From UBA1275 sp002323515 (GTDB taxonomy: Bacteria; Bacteroidota; Rhodothermia; Balneolales; Balneolaceae), in the NCBI GenBank assembly GCA_964007875.1, contig CAXGAH010000028.1:1-19106 (forward strand): 19,106 nt of DNA, read 5' to 3'. Position numbers and translations under genes: made by a program. Positions 1-8,160 of this stretch are shown in pieces. The notes beneath the pieces were generated by a model, which saw only the letters and a program-made list of their open reading frames with translations, was not told where the DNA came from and searched no databases. Within the stretch, counting starts at the first letter, position 1. The number at the start of each line of letters is the position of its first letter.

Positions 1-68
1 GAACTAAGCAACACATTATTCAGTCTGGAATCATTCTAAAAAAGAATAGCCTTGAATACGAATGGTAA
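1..68 (+). CDS. C-terminal end of a gene entering from the left, probably cysteinyl-tRNA synthetase
   Basis: Only the last 21 codons and a TAA stop (66-68) are inside the window; the first complete codon is at position 3. The readable tail is TKQHIIQSGIIL followed by KKNSLEYEW. Cysteinyl-tRNA synthetases commonly end in a segment of the form IRDxLxxxGIxLxDTPxGTxW; here the spacing from the GIIL block to the terminal Trp is identical (13 residues from Gly to Trp), although the DTPxGT residues themselves are not conserved. This is a family resemblance read by eye on a very short piece, so the identity is tentative; that it is a real coding 3' end is somewhat more secure. It is convergent with the next gene, 32 bases away. 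Confidence 0.4.
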   Translation, partial: TKQHIIQSGIILKKNSLEYEW

Positions 69-100
69 GTTAGAGTTTTTGAATATGCCCGTAAACTAGA

Positions 101-868
101 TCATAGATTTTTAAATTCATATCCAAAATGATCAATAAATTTTGTTGATGAAACTAATTTACATTTACTACCGCCTGTTTCGAATTCAGGAGTATCCAAT
201 TTCCTTTGTTCGGCAATTCTAGTATAATAATTTTTTCTAGATGGATGATCTGTAGAAACCAAATTATAAACTTGTTTTCGAATATTATTATCGATTAAAA
301 TCTCTATAGCAGCAGAAACATCTTCACCATAGACAAGGTTAACTGGTGCGTCTCCATTCTTTATTCTTTTTCTGCCTACGAGGTATTTCAAAGGATGTCT
401 CTCTTTTCCTATTAAACCACCTAATCTTAATATTACTGCGTCTTCAATTTGAGTAAGTAGCTCACCTTCAGCAGCTAAGATTACATTTTCATTATCATTA
501 TTCGATTCTGCATCTGATTCTTGAACGCTTCCATACTTGCCCTGGTAGACTGATGTGGAACTGCACATTATAATCTGACTTGATTTTCCTTTCAATCCAT
601 TAGCAAGCTCCTTAATTTTAGCTGGATACTCGCCCCGTTTTGTCCCTCTTCCAGGTGGAAATGCAATCAATACAGTTTCAGTATCTGGGAGGGATAACTC
701 TTTACCCTGATGTATTTCCATCAGTATAGGTATTATACCTAGCAATTTCAGTTCAATGAGCCTGTTCTTAGTGGTGGTTGTACCGAATACCCTGTGTTTT
801 TTTTTAATGAAATTGACAGCCACCAGAGTCCCTAACCAACCACATCCAATAATAGTAAGTGAGTTCAT
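101..868 (-). CDS. YeeZ-like NAD(P)-dependent epimerase/dehydratase family protein
   Basis: A 255-residue protein of the atypical short-chain dehydrogenase (NAD-dependent epimerase/dehydratase) superfamily. The N-terminus carries the Rossmann dinucleotide-binding turn GCGWLG at residues 8-13 after a beta strand. A strand ending in SSTSVYQGKYG holds the Ser and Tyr region seen in YeeZ-like proteins, and a later ILRLGGLIG segment matches the conserved LRLxGIYG region of that group. The substrate is unknown for this family, and no pathway link to heme is implied beyond being divergent from hemH. Start choice: the frame is open to a TTG at 892, but the ATG at 868 is preferred because it starts directly at the Rossmann strand and has a purine-rich GAAG sequence about 5 bases upstream. 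The gene is read leftward and ends 32 bases from the convergent left-edge gene. Confidence 0.75.
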   Translation of the reverse strand: MNSLTIIGCGWLGTLVAVNFIKKKHRVFGTTTTKNRLIELKLLGIIPILMEIHQGKELSLPDTETVLIAFPPGRGTKRGEYPAKIKELANGLKGKSSQIIMCSSTSVYQGKYGSVQESDAESNNDNENVILAAEGELLTQIEDAVILRLGGLIGKERHPLKYLVGRKRIKNGDAPVNLVYGEDVSAAIEILIDNNIRKQVYNLVSTDHPSRKNYYTRIAEQRKLDTPEFETGGSKCKLVSSTKFIDHFGYEFKNL

Positions 869-880
869 ATAATCTTCACA
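864..880 (+). repeat. Pair of TTCAxA half-sites 11 bases apart upstream of hemH
   Basis: TTCATA (864-869) and TTCACA (875-880) lie one helical turn apart. The 15-base core TTCATATAATCTTCA (864-878) recurs exactly at 3358-3372 before hemA. This copy overlaps the start codon of the divergent minus-strand gene (866-868) and lies 60 bases before the hemH start. Direct repeats with 11-base period are typical of OmpR/PhoB-type response-regulator sites; assigning a regulator is inference only. Confidence 0.35.
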
Positions 881-892
881 AATTATCAACAA

Positions 893-921
893 TTTACGTT
901 ATTGTACATAAAACTTATAAC
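893..921 (+). promoter_or_regulatory. Candidate promoter for the heme cluster
   Basis: TTTACG (893-898) and TATAAC (916-921) are separated by 17 bases and resemble a sigma-70 type -35/-10 pair. They lie 17 bases before the hemH start, implying a short leader. In such AT-rich DNA this spacing arises by chance fairly often, and FCB-group promoters use a different consensus, so confidence is low. Confidence 0.22.
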
Positions 922-938
922 TACAGATAATAAAGACA

Positions 939-2021
939 TTGAATCATATAATTAAATCGAAAATCGGTATTCTACTTGTTAATTTAGGTTCGCCAGACAC
1001 CTTCGAACCTGCTAATGTAAAAGAGTATCTGCGTGAATTCCTTTTAGATGAACGAGTTATTGATTTGCCCAAGCCTTTACGCAAGCTCTTAGTTGAAGGT
1101 ATAATATTGAATATTCGCCCTAAAGAGTCAGGAGAAGCATATGAGTTAATCTGGTGGGATGAAGGTTCTCCATTGATTGTTATTACAGAACAAGTTTGTA
1201 AAAAACTTAAGAACCGTCTTGGAGACAAAATCCCAGTATCTATTGGAATGAGGTATGGTAATCCTTCCATAAAAAAAGGGATTGAAGATCTTCTTAAAGA
1301 AAATGTACACTTGGAAGAGGTTTTTCTAGTACCCCTTTATCCACAGTATGCTATGGCAACAACAGAAACTGTGACAGAAAAAGCTAAAGAAGTAGTCAAA
1401 GAATATTTTCCACAACTAAAACTAAGACTTAAGAATCCTTTCTATAACGACCCTGACTATATAAAAGCACTTGGTGAATCCATGCGTCCTCATCTAACTG
1501 ATGATATCGATCATTTGATCTTTTCCTATCATGGAGTACCAGAGCGTCATATCAAAAAGAGAGATATAACCGGTAAACATTGCCTAAAATGTAACGATTG
1601 CTGTAATGTAACCTCAGTAGCCCATACATATTGCTATCGCCATCATGATATCATGACTACAAAGAATGTGGCAGAATACCTTGATCTGGATTCAATGTCT
1701 TTCACTTACAGTAATGCCTTTCAATCCAAATTGGGAATAGATCCATGGCTAACACCTGCTACTGATAAAGAGCTCGAACGCCTAGCTGAAGAAGGGATCA
1801 AAAAAGTAGCAGTAGTCTGCCCTGCATTTATTTCTGATTGTATCGAAACTCTAGAAGAAATCGGGATACGTGGAGAGGAAGAATTCATAGAAGCTGGCGG
1901 TAAAGAACTTAAACTAATCCCTTGTATCAACGACCATGACCTTTGGATTCATACCCTTGAAAAATGGTCGCTTAATGTACTTAACGGTGAGAAAAGGATA
2001 ACAAAAATAACCATTACTTAA
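939..2021 (+). CDS. hemH: Ferrochelatase with internal cysteine cluster
   Basis: Inserts Fe2+ into protoporphyrin IX, the last step of heme synthesis. The 360-residue protein has the N-terminal GILLVNLGSPD signature (10-20), the SYHGVPERH block with the metal-site His at residue 198, and the C-terminal VVCPAFISDCIETLEEI segment with the second conserved acidic patch (about 303-307), then IPCIND. Residues 215-232 contain five cysteines (215, 218, 221, 222, 232) in an insertion after the active-site His, of the kind proposed to hold a [2Fe-2S] cluster in some bacterial ferrochelatases. Start: no ATG is available between the upstream in-frame stop (918-920) and the conserved N-terminus, so the TTG at 939 is chosen; it gives a normal N-terminus. 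The gene is first in the heme cluster, divergent from the YeeZ-like gene, and its TAA shares one base with the hemG ATG. Confidence 0.96.
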   Translation: MNHIIKSKIGILLVNLGSPDTFEPANVKEYLREFLLDERVIDLPKPLRKLLVEGIILNIRPKESGEAYELIWWDEGSPLIVITEQVCKKLKNRLGDKIPVSIGMRYGNPSIKKGIEDLLKENVHLEEVFLVPLYPQYAMATTETVTEKAKEVVKEYFPQLKLRLKNPFYNDPDYIKALGESMRPHLTDDIDHLIFSYHGVPERHIKKRDITGKHCLKCNDCCNVTSVAHTYCYRHHDIMTTKNVAEYLDLDSMSFTYSNAFQSKLGIDPWLTPATDKELERLAEEGIKKVAVVCPAFISDCIETLEEIGIRGEEEFIEAGGKELKLIPCINDHDLWIHTLEKWSLNVLNGEKRITKITIT

Positions 2022-3340
2022 TGCCAAAAATTGGAGTACTTGGTGGTGGAATCTCTGGCCTTGCAGCAGCCTGGTTTCTAAAACAACGCGGTGCTGAGGT
2101 GACTCTATTTGAAAAAGAAACTCCCGGGGGTGCGATCAGAACTGAACTGAAACACGGTCTTGTACTAGACCTGGGTCCAAACTCTCTGCGTGATAAATCT
2201 GGTGAGCTTTTACAGTTGATCTTCGAACTTGGGCTGAAGGATGAACTATTAATGATATCTAAGGCATTCAAAACACGAAGTATTGTGCGTAACAGTAAAT
2301 TACAGTTCATTAAGCCATCACTTACTTCACTCTTGAGAACTGATTTACTAAGCCTAAAAGCTAAGCTAAGATTTTTTGCTGAACCTTTTCAGCCTATTGG
2401 GAAGGAACAGGAAGAAAGCGTTGGAAGCTTTCTAAGAAGAAGAGTAGGCAAAGAGGCTGTAAATTATTTAGCAGACCCAATTTTATCTGGCATCTTTGCG
2501 GGTGATATCGAGAAGTTAAGTAAGACTGAAATCCTACCAGAATTTGCTCGATATGAATCAGAATACAGCTCTCTTTTTTTAGGTATACTTTCTAAAAATA
2601 AGACTATAAATCGTCCACAATTACCAGCCGTTTTTAATTTTCATAATGGACTACAAACATTGCCAAATCGTTTAGCCGAAAAACTAAATTCAGAATTAAT
2701 TCATAAAAAAGTCACTTGCCTTGAGTTTATAGATAATCATGTGAAAGTCACTACTGAAAACGATATGTATATTTTTGATAAAGTACTTAGTTGTCTACCT
2801 GCTCATGTATTATCGTCACTCATCTGTGAACATGCTCCTAATCTATCAAATCATCTAGAAAAAATTCATTATCCTGCCGTTCTTTCAACAAGTGTAACTT
2901 ATTCAAATAAAGATATTCCTAACAATACTGATGCCTTTGGGTTTCTTGTACCACGTATTGAAGGATTTGATCTTCTAGGTGCAATCTGGAAATCTAGTAT
3001 CTTTCCTTCTCATACTCCCGAAGGGCAAAAGCAGTTTACTCTTCTTGCAGGTGGTGCACACAAAGTAATCCAAAAGAATGAGATAACAGAAACTCAGAAT
3101 AAAATCATTCAGGAATTCTCTAAAATCATGAATATTAATGCTGAACCAATTCATTCAGATCATATGTATTGGGAAAAAGCAATTCCTCAGCAAAATCTTG
3201 GTTACGGGATAATGAGATCTGCAGTTAGTGACTTTATGAAAATTCAGAAAAACTTCACAATCGGAGGTAACTACCTCTGGGGAGTGAGTATTCCAGACTG
3301 TATAAAACAAGCAAAACTAACGGCTCAACAGCTTGTTTAG
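2021..3340 (+). CDS. hemG: Protoporphyrinogen (or coproporphyrinogen III) oxidase, HemY-type flavoprotein
   Basis: A 439-residue FAD-dependent amine-oxidase-fold enzyme that oxidises protoporphyrinogen IX to protoporphyrin IX with O2. The N-terminal dinucleotide-binding motif GGGISG is at residues 8-13, followed by LFEKE with the acidic residue that binds the FAD ribose, and by GPNSLR. The C-terminus has the GGNYLWGVSIPDCI segment that contacts FAD in this family. This is the oxygen-dependent HemY type (often also named hemG in annotations), not the small flavodoxin-like HemG. Because HemF and a normal ferrochelatase are present, the protoporphyrin-dependent branch is expected rather than the coproporphyrin-dependent one. 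The ATG overlaps the hemH stop by one base (TAATG), indicating translational coupling. An 85-base gap separates it from hemA. Confidence 0.94.
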   Translation: MPKIGVLGGGISGLAAAWFLKQRGAEVTLFEKETPGGAIRTELKHGLVLDLGPNSLRDKSGELLQLIFELGLKDELLMISKAFKTRSIVRNSKLQFIKPSLTSLLRTDLLSLKAKLRFFAEPFQPIGKEQEESVGSFLRRRVGKEAVNYLADPILSGIFAGDIEKLSKTEILPEFARYESEYSSLFLGILSKNKTINRPQLPAVFNFHNGLQTLPNRLAEKLNSELIHKKVTCLEFIDNHVKVTTENDMYIFDKVLSCLPAHVLSSLICEHAPNLSNHLEKIHYPAVLSTSVTYSNKDIPNNTDAFGFLVPRIEGFDLLGAIWKSSIFPSHTPEGQKQFTLLAGGAHKVIQKNEITETQNKIIQEFSKIMNINAEPIHSDHMYWEKAIPQQNLGYGIMRSAVSDFMKIQKNFTIGGNYLWGVSIPDCIKQAKLTAQQLV

Positions 3341-3353
3341 TCAAATATGAAAC

Positions 3354-3375
3354 AATCTTCATATAATCTTCATAT
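3354..3375 (+). repeat. Perfect tandem 11-base repeat upstream of hemA
   Basis: AATCTTCATAT occurs twice head to tail (3354-3364 and 3365-3375) in the 85-base hemG-hemA gap, ending 50 bases before the hemA ATG. A TATAAT sequence follows at 3382-3387. The 15 bases 3358-3372 are identical to 864-878 in front of hemH. The 11-base period is that of OmpR/PhoB-type binding sites, so this is a candidate regulator site with an internal promoter; the regulator is unknown. Confidence 0.4.
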
Positions 3376-3425
3376 TCATTTTATAATATTAAACTTTCTG
3401 ATTAATATTCAAATTAAATCAATTA

Positions 3426-4607
3426 ATGAGATTTTCTGTTGTAGGCATTTCTCACTGGAAAAGTCAAGTTTCAATTCGTGAGTTATTTTATTTAGACAAG
3501 GACAAGAAGAAAAGGCTCAAAAAATATACAAAACAAGTCCCTGGCGGGATACTCATACTCGAAACTTGTAATAGGACTGAAATATTTGGGTTTTGCGAAC
3601 CCAATATACTAATTGAAGCCTTATGCTGTTCAATCGCTGTTGAATCTTCATTTTTAAAAGAACATTGCTATGTGCTATCCAATGACAAAGCTATTCGTCA
3701 TATTTACAGGGTAGGATTGGGTATGGATTCTCAAGTATTGGGAGATTCGCAAATCATACAACAACTAAAAAAAGCATATAATGAATCGAAAAAGGAACAA
3801 CTCTCTGGAGAATTTCATCAACTTATTCAATCCATATTTAAAGCTCACAAAAGAAGTCGATCAGAAACCGATTTTGGCCGAGGAAACGCATCAGTTGGAT
3901 TTGAAGTAACACAGCGTGCCCTTGAGCATTTCGAAAATATAGGTGATATCAAAATCTTGCTTATTGGCGCTGGTAAAATGGGAAAAATATCCTGTAAAAA
4001 CCTCATTTCTAATGGTGCTAAGCATATCTCAGTTATAAACCGTTCTATCAAACGAGCTGAGAATCTTGCAAATTCGCTAGACATTAACATTAGTTCATTT
4101 TCAAAGCTAGAACACGAAATAAATAATGCTGATCTTATCGTAACTGCAACAGGATCACTTGAACCCATTCTAACCCCTAAAGATTTTACAAACATTCATA
4201 TGGAAAAGCTCATTATTGATCTATCTGTTCCCCGTAATGTAGCGCATGAAGTTAGCGAAATCGACGGAATCACACTGATTGACATGGATTCAATTAGTAA
4301 AGTAAATCAAAAAGCGCTTGAAAAAAGGAAGAAGGCCATTCCAATCCTTGAGGATATTATCCACGAGGAATTTAAAACGTACAAAAATAATATTAACCGT
4401 TCCAGGTTCCTTCTTCCACATATTAAAGAGGTCGATTACAAATTAAACAGTATCACTGAAGAGGAACTCCAAAAAGTACGTAACAAACTAGATCCTGAAA
4501 CCTTTAATCAACTTGAGAAGATCACTGACCGTGTCAAGAAGAAAATTCTAGCTATTCATATCGATCGGCTTGAACAGGAGTACCAAAAAGTAGAACAGGA
4601 TGCTTAA
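3426..4607 (+). CDS. hemA: Glutamyl-tRNA reductase
   Basis: Reduces glutamyl-tRNA(Glu) with NADPH to glutamate-1-semialdehyde, the committed and usually most regulated step of the C5 route. The 393-residue protein has the catalytic cysteine in ETCNRTEIF (Cys48), the LGMDSQVLGDSQI substrate-domain signature (98-110), the NADPH-binding turn GAGKMG (181-186) followed by VINRS, and the DLSVPRNV block of the nucleotide-binding domain. The C-terminal part is a charged helical dimerisation region. The ATG at 3426 gives the canonical N-terminus (FSVVGISHWKS). It is the only heme gene preceded by a sizeable gap, which carries an 11-base tandem repeat, so it may have its own promoter. Its 3' end overlaps hemC by 8 bases. 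Confidence 0.97.
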   Translation: MRFSVVGISHWKSQVSIRELFYLDKDKKKRLKKYTKQVPGGILILETCNRTEIFGFCEPNILIEALCCSIAVESSFLKEHCYVLSNDKAIRHIYRVGLGMDSQVLGDSQIIQQLKKAYNESKKEQLSGEFHQLIQSIFKAHKRSRSETDFGRGNASVGFEVTQRALEHFENIGDIKILLIGAGKMGKISCKNLISNGAKHISVINRSIKRAENLANSLDINISSFSKLEHEINNADLIVTATGSLEPILTPKDFTNIHMEKLIIDLSVPRNVAHEVSEIDGITLIDMDSISKVNQKALEKRKKAIPILEDIIHEEFKTYKNNINRSRFLLPHIKEVDYKLNSITEEELQKVRNKLDPETFNQLEKITDRVKKKILAIHIDRLEQEYQKVEQDA

Positions 4608-5487
4608 AATAGGCACCCGAAGAAGTGAGCTAGCCCTCTGGCAGGCCAATTATGTACAGCAGTTTCTCAAAAACTCAGGATATGCATCAAAAATTATTGA
4701 AATTGAGTCATTCGGAGACCAGATTCTGGATATCCCTATTCATAAGCTCGGAGATAAAGGGGTCTTTACCAAAGCACTGGATATTGCATTGCTTAATTAT
4801 AAAATCGATCTCGCTGTCCATTCTTTAAAAGATGTACCCACTGAATTTGAAGAAAATTTAACACTAGCAAGTGTCCCTGCTCGTGAAAATCCCTTAGACG
4901 TGTTAGTCAGGCCTTTGGACAGACAAAACTCAGAGAAAAATATAATTGCCACAGGCAGTGAGCGGCGAAAAGCATTCTGGTTAAATAAATATCCAAATTA
5001 TGAGATTACTGGACTCAGGGGTAATGTCCAGACACGCATTGTTAAAGTGGACAATAATTATTGGACAGGCGGAATATTTGCTTTTGCTGGACTAAAGCGA
5101 CTGGGACTAAATGATCGAATATCAGAAACATTGGACTGGATGTTACCTGCACCCTCACAGGGAGCATTGGGAATAGTGTGCAGAAGTAATGATGAAAAGA
5201 ACCTCGCAATCTTTAGAATGCTAGAAGATGAATTTATCAGAAAATGTGTGGATACCGAGCGCTTGTTCCTGAATACACTTGGGTCGGGATGTTCCTCCCC
5301 TGTCGGAGCTTTAACCACCTATAAAGATGGCGTTTTCTCGTTTAATGGAGCAATATTATCAAGGGATGGTGCTGAAAAAATGGAGATCCATGAGAATCTC
5401 CCCAAAGATAAATATGATCAAGAATGGGGTAAACAACTCGCTAAAAAACTGATTGAAGACGGTGCATTTAAACTCTTAGAACGCTGA
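4600..5487 (+). CDS. hemC: Hydroxymethylbilane synthase (porphobilinogen deaminase)
   Basis: Polymerises four porphobilinogen molecules into the linear tetrapyrrole hydroxymethylbilane. The 295-residue protein starts with KIGTRRSELALWQA, the family's N-terminal signature, and has HSLKDVPT at 74-81 and GLRGNVQTRI at about 138-147. Cys231 in LGSGCSSPVGA corresponds to the cysteine that anchors the dipyrromethane cofactor. Length is normal. Two spots differ from the usual consensus: the segment WTGGIFAFAGLKRLGL has WTGG where DAI/DGI is common, and the cofactor loop reads GCSSPVG rather than GCQVPIG; neither removes a known key residue. It overlaps hemA by 8 bases and is followed after 4 bases by hemD, so the three genes are very likely co-translated. 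Confidence 0.96.
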   Translation: MLKIGTRRSELALWQANYVQQFLKNSGYASKIIEIESFGDQILDIPIHKLGDKGVFTKALDIALLNYKIDLAVHSLKDVPTEFEENLTLASVPARENPLDVLVRPLDRQNSEKNIIATGSERRKAFWLNKYPNYEITGLRGNVQTRIVKVDNNYWTGGIFAFAGLKRLGLNDRISETLDWMLPAPSQGALGIVCRSNDEKNLAIFRMLEDEFIRKCVDTERLFLNTLGSGCSSPVGALTTYKDGVFSFNGAILSRDGAEKMEIHENLPKDKYDQEWGKQLAKKLIEDGAFKLLER

Positions 5488-5491
5488 AAAT

Positions 5492-6184
5492 ATGTCACAT
5501 CCAACCGTTTTATTTTGTAATCCACTTTCTGAAACTTATCGTAATCACCTATTAAATACTGACTCTTTCGATTATGATATAATTAAGTTTATATCCTTTA
5601 AAGAAGTGCACACAAATGAATGGCTCCCTGAAACTACTCATGATACTGAACATTGGGTTTTCACAAGTAAAAATGCTCTAAAAGCTGTTTTTAAGCATCA
5701 TAATAAACTGAATACACCTAAGACGATATTTTGCGTAGGCCCGAAAACAGCTTCTGTTATCAATGATCACGAGCTGTCATCCTTGATTTGTTTTCCAAAT
5801 AAATATAATTCCAAGGCATTAATTGAATTAATACTGAACAGTAACGCTGACCGAATCACTCATTTTAGAGGTGATTTATCACCTGAATGTCTGGTAAGCA
5901 TACTAAAGAAGAATGGGCGACATGCTAATGGTGTTGTCGTTTATAAAACAGCTAAAAGAAAGGAAAAAGTTTCACCAGATCTTTATGACGGATTGGTTTT
6001 TATGAGCCCATCAGCAGTCCATGCTTTTCTTAATTCTAACAATCCTTCGAGTGAGACACCGGTATTTTGTATCGGACAGACCACCGGTATAGCAGCAAAG
6101 AAGTCAGGTTTTAATAAGGTGATAGTCAGCGATGAAGCAACTTTTGGACGTCTAGTCAGAACTATTGAAGAACATATCACATGA
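5492..6184 (+). CDS. hemD: Uroporphyrinogen-III synthase
   Basis: Closes hydroxymethylbilane with inversion of ring D to give uroporphyrinogen III. The 230-residue length is normal. This family is poorly conserved in sequence, but several recurring elements are visible: HWVFTSKNALKAVF near residues 50-63, FCVGPKTA, a HFRGDLSPE segment, VVYKT, the VFMSPSAVHAFL block and the late FCIGQTTGIAAKKSGF motif. Position between hemC and hemE strongly supports the call. The ATG is 4 bases after the hemC stop, and its own TGA overlaps the hemE ATG as ATGA. Confidence 0.92.
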   Translation: MSHPTVLFCNPLSETYRNHLLNTDSFDYDIIKFISFKEVHTNEWLPETTHDTEHWVFTSKNALKAVFKHHNKLNTPKTIFCVGPKTASVINDHELSSLICFPNKYNSKALIELILNSNADRITHFRGDLSPECLVSILKKNGRHANGVVVYKTAKRKEKVSPDLYDGLVFMSPSAVHAFLNSNNPSSETPVFCIGQTTGIAAKKSGFNKVIVSDEATFGRLVRTIEEHIT

Positions 6185-7221
6185 ATAAATTTCCGGATTT
6201 ACATAACACTTTATTACTAGATACACTTGAGAATAAAGAGACTCCACGCCCGCCTGTTTGGATGATGAGACAGGCAGGAAGATATCTACCTGAATACATG
6301 GAACTTAGTAAGAAGTATTCTTTTTTTGAGCGTGTTAAAACTCCGGAACTAGCCTGTGAGATTACACTACAACCAATCGATATAATTGGAACGGATGCAG
6401 CCATTTTATTTTCTGATATACTGGTCATTCTGGAATGTCTGAGTATAGAAGTTCAACTAAAACCTGGCTTCGGTCCTTATATCCCTTTTCCAATACGATC
6501 CTCAAAGGATTTGAATAAGATTAAAATCCATCCTGCTAAAGAATCTCTTGATTATGTATATAAAGCACTAAGTCTGACTCGCCATGAACTCAATGGCCGA
6601 GTTCCACTAATTGGTTTCGCTGGCGGACCTTGGACTATCTTCTGCTATTTGGTGGAGGGACAAGGATCCAAAACTTTTTCTTTAGCGAAACAATTTATTT
6701 TCTCGGACCCAAAATCAGCCCATCAGGTTTTGCAGTTACTTACCAATCAGACTATAGAATACTTTCATGAGCAGGTAAAAGCAGGAGCACAGGTCTTACA
6801 GATATTTGAATCCTGGGCGGCAGCACTTGGTCCGGACGACTTCATGACCCACGCTTATCCCTTTTTAAAGCAAATTGTAAATGAGGATTATGGAGTACCT
6901 ATCATTTTATTTGCTAAGGATGCCGAATGGTGTTACCCAAATTTCCAGGATGAGGGTGTAAAAGGATTTGGAATCAGCTGGGGATGTACTCCTGAGAATG
7001 CTCGTTTTTTAGCCGGAAATAAGACTGTGCAAGGTAATTATGATCCGTCTAAGCTAATGTCCAAGCCCGATATTATAACTAAAGAAGCAACGGAAATGAT
7101 CGGACGGTTTGGTACACATCGATTTATCGCCAACTTGGGTCATGGCATCCTACCTAATGTTCCTGTAGATAACGCAAGAGCCTTTGTGGAAGCTATAAAA
7201 AATTATCAATCCCCATCATGA
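6181..7221 (+). CDS. hemE: Uroporphyrinogen decarboxylase
   Basis: Removes four carboxyl groups from uroporphyrinogen III to give coproporphyrinogen III without a cofactor. The 346-residue protein contains the hallmark WMMRQAGRYLPEY with the two substrate-binding arginines (Arg30, Arg34), the essential aspartate in LFSDIL (Asp79), GFAGGPWTIFCYLVEG in the middle, and the C-terminal FIANLGHGILP block with the conserved His. Length and motif order are canonical. The gene is joined by four-base ATGA overlaps to both hemD before and hemF after it, so translation of the three is probably coupled. Confidence 0.97.
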   Translation: MNKFPDLHNTLLLDTLENKETPRPPVWMMRQAGRYLPEYMELSKKYSFFERVKTPELACEITLQPIDIIGTDAAILFSDILVILECLSIEVQLKPGFGPYIPFPIRSSKDLNKIKIHPAKESLDYVYKALSLTRHELNGRVPLIGFAGGPWTIFCYLVEGQGSKTFSLAKQFIFSDPKSAHQVLQLLTNQTIEYFHEQVKAGAQVLQIFESWAAALGPDDFMTHAYPFLKQIVNEDYGVPIILFAKDAEWCYPNFQDEGVKGFGISWGCTPENARFLAGNKTVQGNYDPSKLMSKPDIITKEATEMIGRFGTHRFIANLGHGILPNVPVDNARAFVEAIKNYQSPS

Positions 7222-8153
7222 AATACTTTGACTCTAAACGGAAAGAATTCACGGAACTTATTAAAAGGCTCCAGATCAAAATCACCGATGCTATTGAAGA
7301 AGCTGACGGAGAAGCTGAATTTCAAATCGACGACTGGAAGCGGAAAAAATTTGGGTTTGGGAGTACCCGTATAATTGAGAATGGGAAAGTATTTGAAAAA
7401 GGTGGTGTTAATATTTCAGCTGTATCAGGTCCGCTACCTGAAGCCCTTCAGCAGAGTCTTGATGAGGAAGAGTCTGATTTTTTTGCGAGTGGTATATCAT
7501 TGGTTCTTCATCCCCAAAATCCCTATGTCCCTTCCGTTCATGCAAACTACCGCTATTTTGAACTGTACAGCAAAGATTCTAATGAAATCAAAGACCAGTG
7601 GTTCGGAGGTGGAGCTGATTTAACCCCTTATTACCTCTTTAAAGAAGATGCTGTTCACTTTCACCAAATTCATAAATCAGTTTGTGATCTAACTCACCCA
7701 GCTTTTTATCCCCGCTTCAAGAAAGCATGTGATGAATATTTTTTCAATCATCACCGGAATGAGGCTAGAGGAATAGGGGGTATATTTTTTGATCATATAA
7801 GGGCAAATGAGGAAACTTCTGCACAGGACCTTTGCGAATTTGCCCACAATGCAGGCTTGGGATTTATAGATGCCTATATTCCAATTGTTAATCTGAGAAA
7901 AAATATCAATTACAATCAACAACACAGGGACTGGCAGGAAATCCGCCGTGGACGCTATGTAGAATTCAACCTGATCCACGACCGTGGTACCCTATTTGGC
8001 CTTAAAACAAAAGGGAGAATTGAATCCATTTTAATGAGCCTGCCACCTCATGTGCAATGGCGGTATAATCATAAACCCAAACCCGGTTCTAAAGAACAGC
8101 AAATGCTTGACCACCTAAAAGAAGTGAACTGGCTCAATCTCCAAAATAATTAA
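7218..8153 (+). CDS. hemF: Oxygen-dependent coproporphyrinogen III oxidase
   Basis: Oxidatively decarboxylates coproporphyrinogen III to protoporphyrinogen IX using O2. The 311-residue protein has the signature VHANYRYFE (107-115) and WFGGGADLTPYY (128-139), together with conserved histidines in HFHQIH (147, 149, 152), FFDH, and RRGRYVEFNLIHDRGTLFGL toward the C-terminus. N-terminal FEKGGVNISAVSG is also canonical. Its presence without the radical-SAM enzyme HemN in the cluster indicates an aerobic route, matching the O2-dependent oxidase encoded by hemG. The ATG overlaps the hemE stop as ATGA, and hemB follows after 7 bases. Confidence 0.97.
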   Translation: MKYFDSKRKEFTELIKRLQIKITDAIEEADGEAEFQIDDWKRKKFGFGSTRIIENGKVFEKGGVNISAVSGPLPEALQQSLDEEESDFFASGISLVLHPQNPYVPSVHANYRYFELYSKDSNEIKDQWFGGGADLTPYYLFKEDAVHFHQIHKSVCDLTHPAFYPRFKKACDEYFFNHHRNEARGIGGIFFDHIRANEETSAQDLCEFAHNAGLGFIDAYIPIVNLRKNINYNQQHRDWQEIRRGRYVEFNLIHDRGTLFGLKTKGRIESILMSLPPHVQWRYNHKPKPGSKEQQMLDHLKEVNWLNLQNN

Positions 8154-8160
8154 AATAAGC

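Noticed and set aside
869..892. TTG start extending the YeeZ-like protein by 8 residues
   Set aside because: The ATG at 868 begins directly at the Rossmann strand and has a better upstream purine-rich sequence.
2014..2310. Minus-strand open frame opposite the start of hemG
   Set aside because: Serine/proline-rich shadow of a well-supported gene, with no family resemblance. The same applies to the other antisense frames across the heme cluster.
7375..7623. Plus-strand open frame inside hemF in another frame
   Set aside because: Lies wholly within the conserved hemF coding region and shows no domain features.
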